From: Woeseiaceae bacterium | GTDB lineage: Bacteria > Pseudomonadota > Gammaproteobacteria > Steroidobacterales > Woeseiaceae | Direction: 5' to 3' | Assembly (NCBI GenBank): GCA_021773135.1 | Contig: JAJFKP010000007.1 | Location: 1-64,000 of the forward strand | Length of the DNA stretch: 64,000 bases | Part shown: positions 1 to 9,243 of the stretch, one piece after another | Layout: the number at the start of each line of letters is the position of its first letter | Position numbering within the stretch: the stretch's first letter is position 1 | Made by a program: the position numbers and the translations under genes | The notes under the pieces: model-generated | Seen by the model: only the letters and a program-made list of their open reading frames with translations | What the model was told of the DNA's origin: nothing | Databases searched by the model: none

Positions 1-248
1 AATTGTGGTCCCGGCGTCCCCAGTCGAACGACACATCGGCTGTCCGCCAGTCCGTCGACAGCGTATTCAAGCGACTGACGGCTGACAGACATCCAGATAT
101 CGTGCGTCCCTGCTTCGCACTGCGCCACGCTGTCAGCAAATGAACGCATATCGCTCCGATACTTCAGGGGGCCTGCCAGGTAGTTCCAGATGAAAAAGAC
201 GATGACGGCGATGACAACAACAGAAACAAGTATTTTTGCGATTTTCAC
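1..248 (-). CDS. Signal-anchored hypothetical protein, partial at window edge
   Basis: A GTG-started frame runs from 248 to the window edge without a stop (82 codons seen). The N-terminus MKIAKILVSVVVIAVIVFFI is a clear signal anchor, followed by a soluble part with two Cys (AQCEAG and SRCVVR). A GAGAAG-type ribosome binding site lies upstream. The start overlaps the stop of the preceding 60-codon frame as GTGA, which suggests translational coupling in a short operon with the DUF3592 gene. The family is not recognised and the C-terminus lies outside the window. Confidence 0.6.
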   Translation of the reverse strand, partial: MKIAKILVSVVVIAVIVFFIWNYLAGPLKYRSDMRSFADSVAQCEAGTHDIWMSVSRQSLEYAVDGLADSRCVVRLGTPGPQ

Positions 249-427
249 AACGCTTCTTCTCGGCTACGACGTGGACCAGGGTGCAGCAGATTCTGTGCGC
301 TGCGGTGCCAACCGGTCGAGCCATGCATTTGCGAAAGCTCGCCATCCATTTCGTCGAGTTCATGCGTCTTCGGTGCGACGAGACTCATGAACCGGTCGAG
401 AGAAACTTCTTTGACGTTCGGCAGCAT
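245..427 (-). CDS. Small hypothetical protein, 60 aa
   Basis: A 60-residue frame starts 5 bases after the DUF3592 stop and ends in a GTGA overlap with the next gene. Tight packing on both sides is the main argument that it is real. It has no signal peptide or membrane segment and is charged and His-containing. No family is recognised. The low-complexity C-terminus (HPGPRRSREEAL) is weakly convincing, so this could be a chance frame. Confidence 0.4.
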   Translation of the reverse strand: MLPNVKEVSLDRFMSLVAPKTHELDEMDGELSQMHGSTGWHRSAQNLLHPGPRRSREEAL

Positions 428-432
428 ATCGT

Positions 433-825
433 TTACTCGGGATTCCCGCGCACGAGAACGGACTGACCAGGGTCGTCGGGGTTGTAGTACACCGCGACTC
501 TTTTTCCGACCGGATGTTCGCTCACGAGCGAACGCTTGCGATCGTTGCTGAGCATGCCCTGGTCGAAGCGTACGACATCGTTGCTGTACAACTGATCATC
601 GATCACATATTCGTATCGCACCATGGCATCGTAGTTCGTTTTTTCGCCGGTACCGATCTCGTTGCGTCGGTATTCGAGTTCCGATCGGGTAACGAGCCCG
701 GATGCCGCTGGCCAGTCGAGGCTCGCGTCGGACAACGCGTCTACATGTGTCGCGTAGCGCTGGAAGAGCACGTTGCCTCCGGCTGCAAGCAGCGCGACTG
801 ACACAACAGTTGTTGCGGTCTTCAT
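433..825 (-). CDS. DUF3592 domain protein
   Basis: 130 residues. The N-terminus (MKTATTVVSVALLAAGG) is a short signal or anchor segment. The remainder has the DUF3592 pattern: a strand-rich region ending VRYEYVIDDQLYSNDVVRF and a closing VAVYYNPDDPGQSVL, as in the family's V-Y-Y-x-P-x-x-P-x-x-S-x-L. Function of the family is unknown; members are envelope proteins. The start is preceded by GGAGCC. It follows the kinase gene on the same strand after about 80 bases and leads two small genes. A second DUF3592-like protein lies at 7.1 kb on the other side of the kinase module. Confidence 0.72.
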   Translation of the reverse strand: MKTATTVVSVALLAAGGNVLFQRYATHVDALSDASLDWPAASGLVTRSELEYRRNEIGTGEKTNYDAMVRYEYVIDDQLYSNDVVRFDQGMLSNDRKRSLVSEHPVGKRVAVYYNPDDPGQSVLVRGNPE

Positions 826-905
826 ATTTGGCTCCAGGCGTCACCGTATTTGTGTTCCATACATCGACATACGCAAAGCGGCCCGCAAGTGGAACATTTC
901 GCCCG

Positions 906-3755
906 TCAGCGGCAGGAACTAAAGACTTCGCTCTCTCCAGGCGAGCGAGTCGCGCCGCCCGCCGCTGCGACGATCGGCCCGAATTCGTCGTATAGACGTC
1001 GAGCTTCATCACAGCGCCCGGACATCGCCGCCACACGCGCGCGGCCGAGCTGCACGGTAGCGAAATTCGGATGGTTCGGCGGCAATGCGCGTTTGCCGAT
1101 CTCGGCAGCCTTGTCGAATTCCTGCCCGGCTTCTACGAGTCGCCCCGTTTCGACGAGCAACGTGGCAAGGCCGTTCAGGATGCTGACTATGTGAGGATGA
1201 TTATCGCCGGCTGTGGCGGTAAATATTTCGAGCGCCTTGCGGTAATTGATCTCCGCTGTTTCGATGTCGCTCCTGTCATGTTGTACGCCAGCCATGGCGT
1301 TGTACGCGACGCCAGACAGCTGGTGCTGTTCGCCCAGTGCGCCGACGAGGATCGTAAGACCTTCGGTCGTTGACTCCAGCGCCTCATCCAGTTGCCCTAG
1401 CATGCGCTGCATGGAACCGACGTTGACGGTCATCAGGCCGACCGTCGGGTGTTGCGGGCCGTAGGCCATGACGGCACCGGCCAACGCCCGCTGTGCGAAC
1501 TCGAGCGCGCGTACATCGTCGCCGAGACCCCGGTAGAACACAGCGAGCGAGTTCAGGTTGTTCGACGTTTCCGGGTGTTCGCTGCCGAGCATGGCTTCGT
1601 TGATGGCCAATGCCTCGAGATAAAGCCGCTCGGCCTCTTCGTTCTCGCCAGACTGACGAGCGATACCGGCCAGTTCCTTCAGCGTGACCGCAAGATCCGG
1701 ATGCTGGCTGCCGAGCAGTCGCAATCGCGTCTCGCGCACGGCGTCAAGCACCTGGAGTGCCTCAGCCAGTTCACCGCGCTGAATCAGCATGACGCCGATG
1801 TCGTGCTCTATCGATGCATACTGCGTCGAGTTTCCCCGGCCGCTGTCCAACAGGCGCGTTGCAGCCCGGCGGAGCAGGTCCAATCCCAGCGCGCTGTCGC
1901 CGGCGCTGAATTCGAGTGTGCCGAGGCGATAGAGATCGCGCGCAATGTCCTCGGGTGGCGCCAGTCGTCCGCGATCGATAGTGAGTGCTTCCTCGAATGC
2001 CGCTCGCGCCTGGTCGAACTGCGCCTGCTCACGATAGAGCTCGCCACGTTCGACAAGCAGCATGCTTTGCGCGGCAGGAAGTGTCGCACCGAGCAGCGGT
2101 ACCGCCGCCTCGATGAGTTCGGCGGAACGTTCGAAGTTTCCCGTCTGGCGATGCAGGCGTGCGACCGTCAGAAGCGCATCGAATTCGCGTGGCGTTTCGT
2201 CGACGGATGCGAACAGGTCGGCCGACTGCTGCGCAAGAGAAAGCGCGTTGTCGTACAGGCCGAGCTGTCCGTAGGTATTGGCGAGCAGCAACGCCATCTC
2301 CGCATGCAGTTCCGGCTGGCCGGCAAGCTGCTGGTCTATGCGTGTGGCGCCGAGGTCGAGAAGCTGCCGCGCCGTGAGCTGGTCGCCGAGACTTTTATCG
2401 GGGCCGGCAAACTCGAACAGGCTCGTCACGAAATCGCGTGTCTCGTTCGCCTTTGCCGCTTCGAGTCGCGCGATTGCGGCGGCCGTTTCCGCCTGGCGCG
2501 CCTGGTAAATTGCAATGCCCGAGGTCGCGACCAAACCGGCAATTGCGATGAGACCGAGCGGCATGCCGACCGGATGCCGCGACGCAAACTTGCGCAGCCG
2601 GTAGCCCAGCGTATCGGCGCGCGCCTGGACCGGCAGCCCGTCGAGATAACGTCGAATGTCCGCGGCAAATGCTTCCACCGACGCATAGCGCCGTTCCGGT
2701 TCGCCGCGCAGCGCCTTGAGCGCAATGTTTTCGAGATCGCCGTGAATGGCGCGCTGCAGTCGCCGCCATGTCAGTCCGCGTGTGGCGGCAATCGGCTCGC
2801 GCTCGCTGGCGACAACCTCGTTTGCGGTACGGGCAAAGGTCGGTGCACCACGTTCCCGGATTTCGCGCTCGATATCCAGCGCCGAACCCGAGGCCCGTGC
2901 GAACGGCCGGCGACCGGACAGCAACTCGAATAACAGTCCGCCCAGCGCGTAAACATCGACACCCGTCGTTACCGGGCCGCCGACAAACTGCTCCGGCGCC
3001 GCATAGTCGGGCGTGAGCACGCGCATCACCGTTTGCGTGCGGTTTGTCACCTCCTCAGAAAGTATTTTCGCGATACCGAAGTCGAGCAGCTTCGGCTGGC
3101 CGTCGTCATCGACGAGAATATTGCTCGGCTTAAGGTCGCGATGCACGATCAGTTTATTGTGTGCATAACTTACTGCGTCACACACGGCGAGCAGGAGTCG
3201 CAACCGATCGTTAAGACCGAGCACGTGGGCGTCGCAATAGTGAGTTATCGGCACGCCGGCAACATATTCCATGGCGAAGTAGGGTTGGCCGTCACTGGAA
3301 ACTCCGCCGTCGAGCAAAACCGCAATATTGCGGTGTTGCAAGGTTGCGAGGATCTGCCGCTCCTGGATGAAGCGCTCCTGCCAGTGCGGGCTTTGGCGGC
3401 TTGGCAAGATCAGTTTCAGCGCGACCGTCTGCTCGAAATCAGGGTCGATGCGCTCGGCCCGGTACACGGTTGCCATGCCGCCCTGGCCGAGCCTTTCGAC
3501 GATGCGGTACCGGCCGACCTGCTCGGGATCCTTCGGTTGCGGCACATCGACTTGTACCAAATCTACGAAGTGTTCGTCCGCATCCTTTTCGAGGATACCC
3601 TGCGCGTGTGCATCGGCAGCCAGCAATGTTTCGACACGTTGCACCAGCGCAGCGTCATCACGGTGCTGCGCGAGAACTGCGGCGCGCTCAGCCGTATCGA
3701 GTTCTACCAACTGGTCGAACAACTCCATCGCATGCTGTTCATTCACGGCCGTCAT
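906..3755 (-). CDS. Transmembrane Ser/Thr protein kinase with TPR sensor region
   Basis: 949 residues. The kinase domain is Hanks-type and looks active: glycine loop LGQGGMATVY (89-98), Lys114 in VALKL, HRDLKPSN (205-212) and DFG (225-227). One membrane span lies near 396-416, followed by about 500 residues of tetratricopeptide repeats, presumably periplasmic. The kinase should phosphorylate Ser/Thr in the cytoplasm; the TPR part may sense or bind a partner. The start overlaps the ECF sigma stop as ATGA, so the pair is translationally coupled. A paralogous pair lies at 52.2-55.9 kb. Substrate unknown. Confidence 0.93.
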   Translation of the reverse strand: MTAVNEQHAMELFDQLVELDTAERAAVLAQHRDDAALVQRVETLLAADAHAQGILEKDADEHFVDLVQVDVPQPKDPEQVGRYRIVERLGQGGMATVYRAERIDPDFEQTVALKLILPSRQSPHWQERFIQERQILATLQHRNIAVLLDGGVSSDGQPYFAMEYVAGVPITHYCDAHVLGLNDRLRLLLAVCDAVSYAHNKLIVHRDLKPSNILVDDDGQPKLLDFGIAKILSEEVTNRTQTVMRVLTPDYAAPEQFVGGPVTTGVDVYALGGLLFELLSGRRPFARASGSALDIEREIRERGAPTFARTANEVVASEREPIAATRGLTWRRLQRAIHGDLENIALKALRGEPERRYASVEAFAADIRRYLDGLPVQARADTLGYRLRKFASRHPVGMPLGLIAIAGLVATSGIAIYQARQAETAAAIARLEAAKANETRDFVTSLFEFAGPDKSLGDQLTARQLLDLGATRIDQQLAGQPELHAEMALLLANTYGQLGLYDNALSLAQQSADLFASVDETPREFDALLTVARLHRQTGNFERSAELIEAAVPLLGATLPAAQSMLLVERGELYREQAQFDQARAAFEEALTIDRGRLAPPEDIARDLYRLGTLEFSAGDSALGLDLLRRAATRLLDSGRGNSTQYASIEHDIGVMLIQRGELAEALQVLDAVRETRLRLLGSQHPDLAVTLKELAGIARQSGENEEAERLYLEALAINEAMLGSEHPETSNNLNSLAVFYRGLGDDVRALEFAQRALAGAVMAYGPQHPTVGLMTVNVGSMQRMLGQLDEALESTTEGLTILVGALGEQHQLSGVAYNAMAGVQHDRSDIETAEINYRKALEIFTATAGDNHPHIVSILNGLATLLVETGRLVEAGQEFDKAAEIGKRALPPNHPNFATVQLGRARVAAMSGRCDEARRLYDEFGPIVAAAGGATRSPGESEVFSSCR

Positions 3756-4318
3756 GAAGCGTTCATCTCGGCATACAGGAAGGCGCGCGAGCGGCGCCAG
3801 TCCCGCTTGACGGTCATGTCTGAAATGCCGAGATGCTCGGCGATCTCATCAATCGTGCAGCCGCCGAAAAATTTCAGCTCCACGACCTGGTGGCCGCGCT
3901 CATCCGTCTCGCGCAAGCGGGTCAGTGCTTCCTCGAGCGCAAGGATCTGGTGCGAAAGGCCGGCCGCGGACAGCTGGTTTTCGTCGAGCGACAGCCGCTG
4001 CCAGTCACCGCCACGTTTTTGAGAGGCTTTCTGCCGGGCGTAGTCGACCAGGATATTACGCATGGCCTTTGCGGCGGTTGCGTACAGGTGACTTCGTCCG
4101 TCGATTCGTGCGAGCCGGTCAGCGCCGAACAGCTTCAGCGAGGTCTCGTTGACGAGATCCGTTGTGCACAATGTGCCTTTACGATGTGCGGCGAGTTGAC
4201 GGTGCGCAAGCTTGCGCAGTGTTGGATAGATGCGTTCGAACAGGTGCTCGTTTGCCTCGGCATCGCCGTCTGCGGCCCGGTGCAACAGGCCTGTCAGGTT
4301 ATCGGCCGGCTTGTCCAT
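3752..4318 (-). CDS. ECF sigma factor (Sigma70_ECF/TIGR02999 type)
   Basis: 188 residues from ATG 4318; an in-frame TTG at 4345 would add nine. Sigma region 2 is FERIYPTLRKLAHRQL...CTTDLVNETSLKLF and AMRNILVDYARQKASQKRGG. Region 4 is the helix-turn-helix VELKFFGGCTIDEIAEHLGI. This matches the Sigma70_ECF family that typically pairs with Ser/Thr kinases. It is coupled to the kinase by an ATGA overlap and divergent from the secreted repeat protein at 4428, the obvious candidate target. No autoregulated promoter could be defined by eye. Confidence 0.88.
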   Translation of the reverse strand: MDKPADNLTGLLHRAADGDAEANEHLFERIYPTLRKLAHRQLAAHRKGTLCTTDLVNETSLKLFGADRLARIDGRSHLYATAAKAMRNILVDYARQKASQKRGGDWQRLSLDENQLSAAGLSHQILALEEALTRLRETDERGHQVVELKFFGGCTIDEIAEHLGISDMTVKRDWRRSRAFLYAEMNAS

Positions 4319-4427
4319 CGATCGATGATAGCGCGCAAGCGCCAAGTTCCAAAGGCGATAAATGCACGCCCGTTGTTCCGATTTTGCTGCCGGCTACGTA
4401 CTACAGGTTAGAAACGAGGAAAATGTG

Positions 4428-6575
4428 ATGAAGAAATCCTTGGAATACCCCGTTGGCCTCGCTGCAGTACTTGCCGTACTGACAGCGTTACCGCTGTTGA
4501 ACGCAGTAGCGCAGGACGCTCCGTCATCCCGGTCGAGCGGGCCATCAACAAGCCAGTCGGTAAACGACAACTACTACCAGTCTGTGAAAGCAGGGCGGGA
4601 CGACCACCAGAAAAACCTCGCGGAAATTGACCGGCAGTACGAGGAAGCGTTGCGGCAATACCGCGAGGAAAACATTCGGCGTGCCCAGGCCCTTCCCGTA
4701 CAGAACACAGCGGCGCACAAAAACCTGGCCGGGAAAGGCCTCAACGGTGGCGCACGCCAGGCCGAGTACGACCGGATCCAGGCTGAGCACAAGCAGAGCC
4801 GGGCGGAATACGCGCAGTGGCGCGACTCGACGTCGCAGAGATTGCGCGAGGAGCACGCGAACGCTCGCGACGCGCAATTGAATGAACACCAACTCAAGAT
4901 GAACCAGCTTCTCGAAGAGCGGAACGCGAACCTGGCACGTCTCAGGGCACCGGACGGCGTGGAGATTGCCGGTCGCGGCGGCCCGGCCCCCGGGACCCTC
5001 GCCGAACGGTCCGCGCCGGGCTTCCGGGACGCCACGCCGCCAGCAGCCGGGGCAGGTGTGGCCGGTGCGAGTGCGGGAGGGACAGGGAGCGTCGGGGCAG
5101 GCGTGGCCGGTGCGAGCGCCGCCGGCGCCGGAGCGGCCGTGACGGAGTCGACCGGCGCAGGCAGTGCCGGCGCGAGCACTGCTGGACTCGGGACCGCCGC
5201 TGGTGAGACGAGCACAGTCGCGAGCGATTCGGCGGGCGGTGGCTCCGGGTTCAACACTGCACGGGAATCGGCGCCCGCGGCTACCGGGGACACCGGGGTT
5301 AGCGATACCGTGGCCGGCACGACTAGCGGCGGCGTGGACACGCCCGAGCGCGATGACAGCGGCGAGTACTTCGAGTACGGAGATGGTTCGCTGGTGCGTG
5401 CGGAGGGTCCCGACGGAGAGGTCGGCCAGGTCAATAACAAGGGCGATATCGTCTACGGTGATGGCACGACGATCGTGCACACCGGCGATCGGGAAATAAC
5501 GATCCACCGGCCGGATGGTTCGTCGTCTACCCGACAGCTCGATGCAGGCGGCAAGTGGAAACCGACCGACAGCCGATCGGCGGAGGACTACCCGAGGGGC
5601 ACCGGCGTTGATGCGCCGGTCCGCACCGACAATGGCGACTCGTTTGTCTACGACGACGGTGCAACTGTGCGCGCATTTGGTCCGGAAGGTGATCTCGGGA
5701 AACTCAACGACAAGGGCGACATTGTATTCGTCGATGGAACGACGATTGTGCACACGAATGAACGCGAAATTACCATTCATCGGCCGGACGGTTCGTCAAG
5801 AACAGAGCGTGCGGATGAATCCGGGGAGTGGCAGCCGGTTGGCAGCACCAAACCTCGCAGCGAAGGAAAGGGTTCGAATGACAAATACGTAGGCAACAGT
5901 AGTGGGGGCGAGAGCTCCGGCGGTGCGGGCGGCAACTCCGGAAGCAGCTCGGACAGCAGTTCGGGTAGTAGCCAGAGCGGCCAGAGCGGCCCGCGCGGCT
6001 CGAGTGGCTCGAGCAGCAGTTCGAGTAGCTCAAGTGGCAGCAAGGATGGTAAGGGGAGCAAAGACAGCAGCAGCGGGAATGATTCCGACGACAGCGGCAG
6101 CGCCGACAGTGGATCAGGTGAAAGCGGCTCCTCGGAATCGACCGACGATGCGGATACGCAAGGTGAGGGCAAAGAGTATTACGGAGAAGCCGGACCGGGC
6201 AGGAGTGCTGGCCCGAGTGCCGTGATCCAGGGGATCGTCGATCGCGCGACCGGGCAAAGCACGGATCCCGAGACCGGCGTCCCCGAGCCCTGTAGCGAGT
6301 CCGGCGGTTTCGGGGTTACGCAGCCGGGGCCCGGCGGTTCCGGCAACTGTATACCGGGACACCTGCCTACCGTGTCAGAGGACAACGATCAGCAACCGGA
6401 TACGCCGGATGTGGGAGCATCGGTGGATGCCGAAGACATGCGTCGCGCCGGGGGCAGCGGTATTGCCGGGAAGATCACCCAGCCAGGTCTCGGCGAACAA
6501 GGTATACCGATCGAAGACTTGCCGTCACAGTCTGGGCTGGATCAGTCTCCAGTCGTCAATCCGCCGCCGCAATGA
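4428..6575 (+). CDS. Secreted repeat-rich low-complexity protein
   Basis: 715 residues from ATG 4428 (GAGGA eight bases upstream). Signal peptide MKKSLEYPVGLAAVLAVLTA ending AVAQ. Then a charged Glu/Arg/Gln helical region (about 40-165), a Gly/Ala/Thr-rich linker, two copies of a roughly 70-residue unit (about 310-380 and 400-470) with DG turns (EYGDGSLVRAEGPDGEVG / VYDDGATVRAFGPEGDLG, GTTIVHT.EREITIHRPDGSS), a long Ser/Gly tract and a Pro-rich acidic tail. The DG-turn units resemble TCP10/CPAP C-terminal repeats and may form an extended beta-sheet; that likeness is judged by eye. Probably an extracellular or periplasmic matrix-type protein. It is divergent from the ECF/kinase pair. Confidence 0.75.
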   Translation: MKKSLEYPVGLAAVLAVLTALPLLNAVAQDAPSSRSSGPSTSQSVNDNYYQSVKAGRDDHQKNLAEIDRQYEEALRQYREENIRRAQALPVQNTAAHKNLAGKGLNGGARQAEYDRIQAEHKQSRAEYAQWRDSTSQRLREEHANARDAQLNEHQLKMNQLLEERNANLARLRAPDGVEIAGRGGPAPGTLAERSAPGFRDATPPAAGAGVAGASAGGTGSVGAGVAGASAAGAGAAVTESTGAGSAGASTAGLGTAAGETSTVASDSAGGGSGFNTARESAPAATGDTGVSDTVAGTTSGGVDTPERDDSGEYFEYGDGSLVRAEGPDGEVGQVNNKGDIVYGDGTTIVHTGDREITIHRPDGSSSTRQLDAGGKWKPTDSRSAEDYPRGTGVDAPVRTDNGDSFVYDDGATVRAFGPEGDLGKLNDKGDIVFVDGTTIVHTNEREITIHRPDGSSRTERADESGEWQPVGSTKPRSEGKGSNDKYVGNSSGGESSGGAGGNSGSSSDSSSGSSQSGQSGPRGSSGSSSSSSSSSGSKDGKGSKDSSSGNDSDDSGSADSGSGESGSSESTDDADTQGEGKEYYGEAGPGRSAGPSAVIQGIVDRATGQSTDPETGVPEPCSESGGFGVTQPGPGGSGNCIPGHLPTVSEDNDQQPDTPDVGASVDAEDMRRAGGSGIAGKITQPGLGEQGIPIEDLPSQSGLDQSPVVNPPPQ

Positions 6576-6608
6576 AAGCACAGCGGCACAAAATGTAACG
6601 AGGTGGTA

Positions 6609-7118
6609 ATGAATAAGACAACTCGCCAGCAACGAATCGTCCTGACCCTACTCGTGCTTGCATCCCAAACCGTGCAGGCAGTGGAGCCAGCCAATGGCAC
6701 CGCAATTGTCAGCATCGATGACAAGGAATACACGATCCCAATAGTCTGCGACGATACGTCGCAACCGGCGATCGGCGTATACACCGAGCCACAGCGCGTC
6801 ACGCGCGAGCGCACGGGGCGAACAAGCGGCGTACGCCTGACTATCCGGCCGTGGAAAGAGACCGGTAACTTGATCGTAAGTCTCGATCGCTACGTCGCCT
6901 GGATTTCGTTGCCGTCATCGAGCGCCGGTATTCTCGACATGTCATTGGCCATGAGCCCCGCAAGCTTCTTGCAGGATGGCGTGCCGGTGGCACTTACGTA
7001 TGACGAGTGGATGGCGGGTAACCGGCCTGCAGGTCTGGAAGAGGTTCGTATCGAGGTGAATTGTCGCGATCTTGATCCGGCCGCACCAGCGTATCGGAAA
7101 GTCCCGGCGGCTGACTGA
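6609..7118 (+). CDS. Secreted hypothetical protein
   Basis: 169 residues from ATG 6609, with GAGG at a good distance; an upstream GTG at 6603 overlaps that site. The signal peptide is MNKTTRQQRIVLTLLVLASQ ending VQAVEPA. The mature part is mixed alpha/beta with two Cys (IVCDDT and VNCRDL) that could form a disulphide. It follows the repeat-rich protein by 33 bases and precedes the DUF3592-like gene by 6, so the three form one operon. Family not recognised. Confidence 0.7.
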   Translation: MNKTTRQQRIVLTLLVLASQTVQAVEPANGTAIVSIDDKEYTIPIVCDDTSQPAIGVYTEPQRVTRERTGRTSGVRLTIRPWKETGNLIVSLDRYVAWISLPSSSAGILDMSLAMSPASFLQDGVPVALTYDEWMAGNRPAGLEEVRIEVNCRDLDPAAPAYRKVPAAD

Positions 7119-7124
7119 AGGTTA

Positions 7125-7511
7125 ATGGTACCGATGAACGGCTTAATTATCTTGCTGGTAATTGCTGTCTTTTTCGCGGCTATCTGGTTCGGTATTCGGA
7201 CTCTGAAGCGCACGATGACCGCAGCCGCCGAATCGATGTCGAGCCTCCTGCGAGAGGGCGTCGAGACGACCGCGCACGTTGTCGCAACCGAGAAAAGACG
7301 CATGTCGCGCCGCCAGTTCGAGTATTTCGTGACCTACGCATTTCGAACCCGGGAAGGTTCGGACTGTAACAAGGAGCTGCGAGTGTCAGCCACGCACTTC
7401 GATGACTTCAACGAAGGTCAGCCGATTGAGATCGTCTACCTGCCACGCGACCCGTCAATCAGTGCAACGCGCGAAATGGTGAATAAGGTCCGATACACAC
7501 CGCCCGGCTGA
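7125..7511 (+). CDS. DUF3592-like membrane protein
   Basis: 128 residues with an N-terminal membrane helix (GLIILLVIAVFFAAIWFG) and a soluble part with the DUF3592 pattern: a Val-rich VETTAHVVATEKRR strand, FEYFVTYAFRTREG, and IEIVYLPRDPSIS near the end. It sits 6 bases after the previous stop, in the operon with the repeat-rich secreted protein. It is distantly similar in layout to the DUF3592 protein at 433-825. Function unknown. Confidence 0.68.
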   Translation: MVPMNGLIILLVIAVFFAAIWFGIRTLKRTMTAAAESMSSLLREGVETTAHVVATEKRRMSRRQFEYFVTYAFRTREGSDCNKELRVSATHFDDFNEGQPIEIVYLPRDPSISATREMVNKVRYTPPG

Positions 7512-7552
7512 AAGTTAACAAACCATATTGCAACATTCCGGAGAGGTATCAG

Positions 7553-8020
7553 ATGGAAAACGACACGCTGCGATTCCAAATGTTGGTCCTCGTCTCGCTA
7601 TTACCCGTTGCCTGCAGCGACAGCGAAGACGAGACCTTCGCCGACGATGCCACCAGCCCGATCGCTTCGGAAGGCGGCTTCGATATATCGTAACTGCCCG
7701 GCAACTTTCGTCATGAGCTCATTCCGCCGAGGCACGATAAGCTCGACTACGCGGACATGAGCAGTATTGGCAGCATCGAAGGCGGAGTTTTCACGAGTTC
7801 CGCTCCCGTGCAGGCATCGGTCGACCACTACCTTGCACTGCTTGGAGAGCCGACGATCAGCGTCGATTCAGGCGATGGCGACCGAGGTGTTCAGTGGCAC
7901 GAGACTCATTATCTGCCATGGTTGGTTATGATCACGGGCAACGCCAGTGAGACCATCGTCTCGATCAGCAAACGGCTCCCCCAGGTAAGAATGCCATTCT
8001 GGCGGCAGCATACGTATTGA
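7553..8020 (+). pseudogene. Lipoprotein gene interrupted by an in-frame stop
   Basis: ATG 7553 opens a frame with a lipobox (LLPVAC) and an acidic linker, stopped by TAA at 7691-7693 after 46 codons. The same frame then continues without shift to 8020, through LPGNFRHELIPP and GGVFTSSAPVQASVDHYLAL. That layout resembles small lipoproteins with an LPxxFPxDVP-like start and a V-x-x-Y helix. Because the downstream part is in phase and looks like a folded domain, the stop is best read as a recent mutation, or a sequence error. A 5' GGAGAGG precedes the start. Confidence 0.6.
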
Positions 8021-8238
8021 GGATTCTCTCGATCTGATCAATCAGTGCTGTTACGAGTTCGGCCGTCGTCAGTTGCGGACCCTCGTCGATCAAGTTGCGT
8101 CCCCGTGCGACGAATGAAAGTTATTCGTCGTCGTTAAATTCGACCCGACCATGCAAGAGCGGTTCGAGTCGCCCGAATTCCGCACTGCGCCGCCCAAGCA
8201 AAACAAAAAATGTTTCGCGCGGTTCGGAACAAGGATTA

Positions 8239-8286
8239 GGGGTCGGAACCAAAAAATCGACAATCCAAATATCGGTTCGACCCCTT
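8239..8286. repeat. REP palindrome (family A)
   Basis: A variant copy of the GGGGTCGAACC...GGTTCGACCCC palindrome (left arm GGGGTCGGAACC). It ends about 8 bases before the first recognisable codon of the truncated HNH gene, so it marks the truncation point. The 200 bases to its left hold no supported gene. Confidence 0.85.
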
Positions 8287-8294
8287 AAAGTCAA

Positions 8295-9221
8295 GACTAC
8301 CTGATGATGATCGCGAAACATGGCACCGCGCATCACGTAGAAAAGTTGGTTGCAAAGTATCGCAGTGCCAGGCGGGTCGAAGAGGCAGCCGTTGCCGAGG
8401 AGCAGTATCAGGAACGTGAGCTCAGTCACCACTATGATCATGACGGTTGCCTGGTCATCAAGGCACGCCTGCCGGCCGAGCAGGGTGCTCTCATTGTCAA
8501 AGCGCTCGAGATGGCGATGGAGAAAAGTTTTGTGGCCGATTCTGATAGCAAAGACCAGCCGGTCGCGGCCCGCCGCGCCGATGCGCTGGCTAATGTCGCC
8601 GAGACGTACATGAACAATGACGAGTCCTCCGGTTCCACGGCCGACCGCTACCAGGTCGTAGTGCACGTTACCGCGGAAACGTCTGAACTGGAGGACGGCC
8701 ACCACGTTACCGCGGAAACGTCGCGGCGAATTTGTTGCGACAGCTCGATCGTCACCATCAAAGAGGACGAGAACGGAGAACCGCTCACCATCGGGCGCCG
8801 CTCCCGGTCGATTCCACCAGCGATGCGCCGGGCATTACGTATCCGCGACGGTGGTTGCCGCTTTCCGGGCTGCACTCACACTCGATTCGTCGACGGTCAT
8901 CACATCAAGCACTGGGCTGACGGCGGTGAGACCAGTTTGGACAACCTGGTTCTACTGTGCCGGCATCATCATCACCTGGTACATGAAGGCGGCTTTAGCT
9001 GTGAGAAGTCAGCAGACGGCGCCGTCTACTTCAGAGATAAACAATGTCTCACTTTGCCAGTCTGGTCTGAGCTTCAGAGGGTTGCTTCTGACCAGGCGTT
9101 GCAGCGCTGGTTGAATGACGAATTCTTCGAAGCGACCGCGGACAATGAAGGCTGCAACGCCAGGTGGTATGCCGGCGAGCAGATCGATTGGCAGATGGCG
9201 GTGTCGGCACTTATGCAATGA
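8295..9221 (+). pseudogene. 5'-truncated DUF222/HNH endonuclease (13E12 family)
   Basis: The frame keeps the second half of a DUF222 domain (DYLMMIAKHGTAHHVEKLV, then RLPAEQGALIVKALE) and the full HNH domain (GGCRFPGCTH...HHIKHWADGGETSLDNLVLLC...HHH). Intact members are usually 400-500 residues; here only about 308 codons remain and homology begins abruptly at 8295, just after a REP palindrome. An ATG at 8304 could still start a 305-residue product with an intact nuclease domain, so a residual protein is possible. Members of this family are often linked to repeated or mobile DNA. Confidence 0.75.
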
Positions 9222-9243
9222 AACCGCATGTTCGGAGAGTAAA

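Noticed and set aside
1449..2933. Long open frame on the plus strand opposite the kinase gene
   Set aside because: It lies fully inside the antisense of a conserved kinase/TPR gene, is rich in Arg, Ala and Gln, has no recognisable domain and no ribosome site. High GC and codon bias on the other strand explain it.
4545..5780. Open frame opposite the repeat-rich secreted protein
   Set aside because: Antisense of a low-complexity coding region; repeat content keeps several frames open.
8121..8705. Minus-strand open frame across the REP and HNH gene
   Set aside because: It runs through a REP palindrome and the antisense of a conserved nuclease domain, so its open length is coincidence. A remnant gene in 8021-8235 cannot be excluded.
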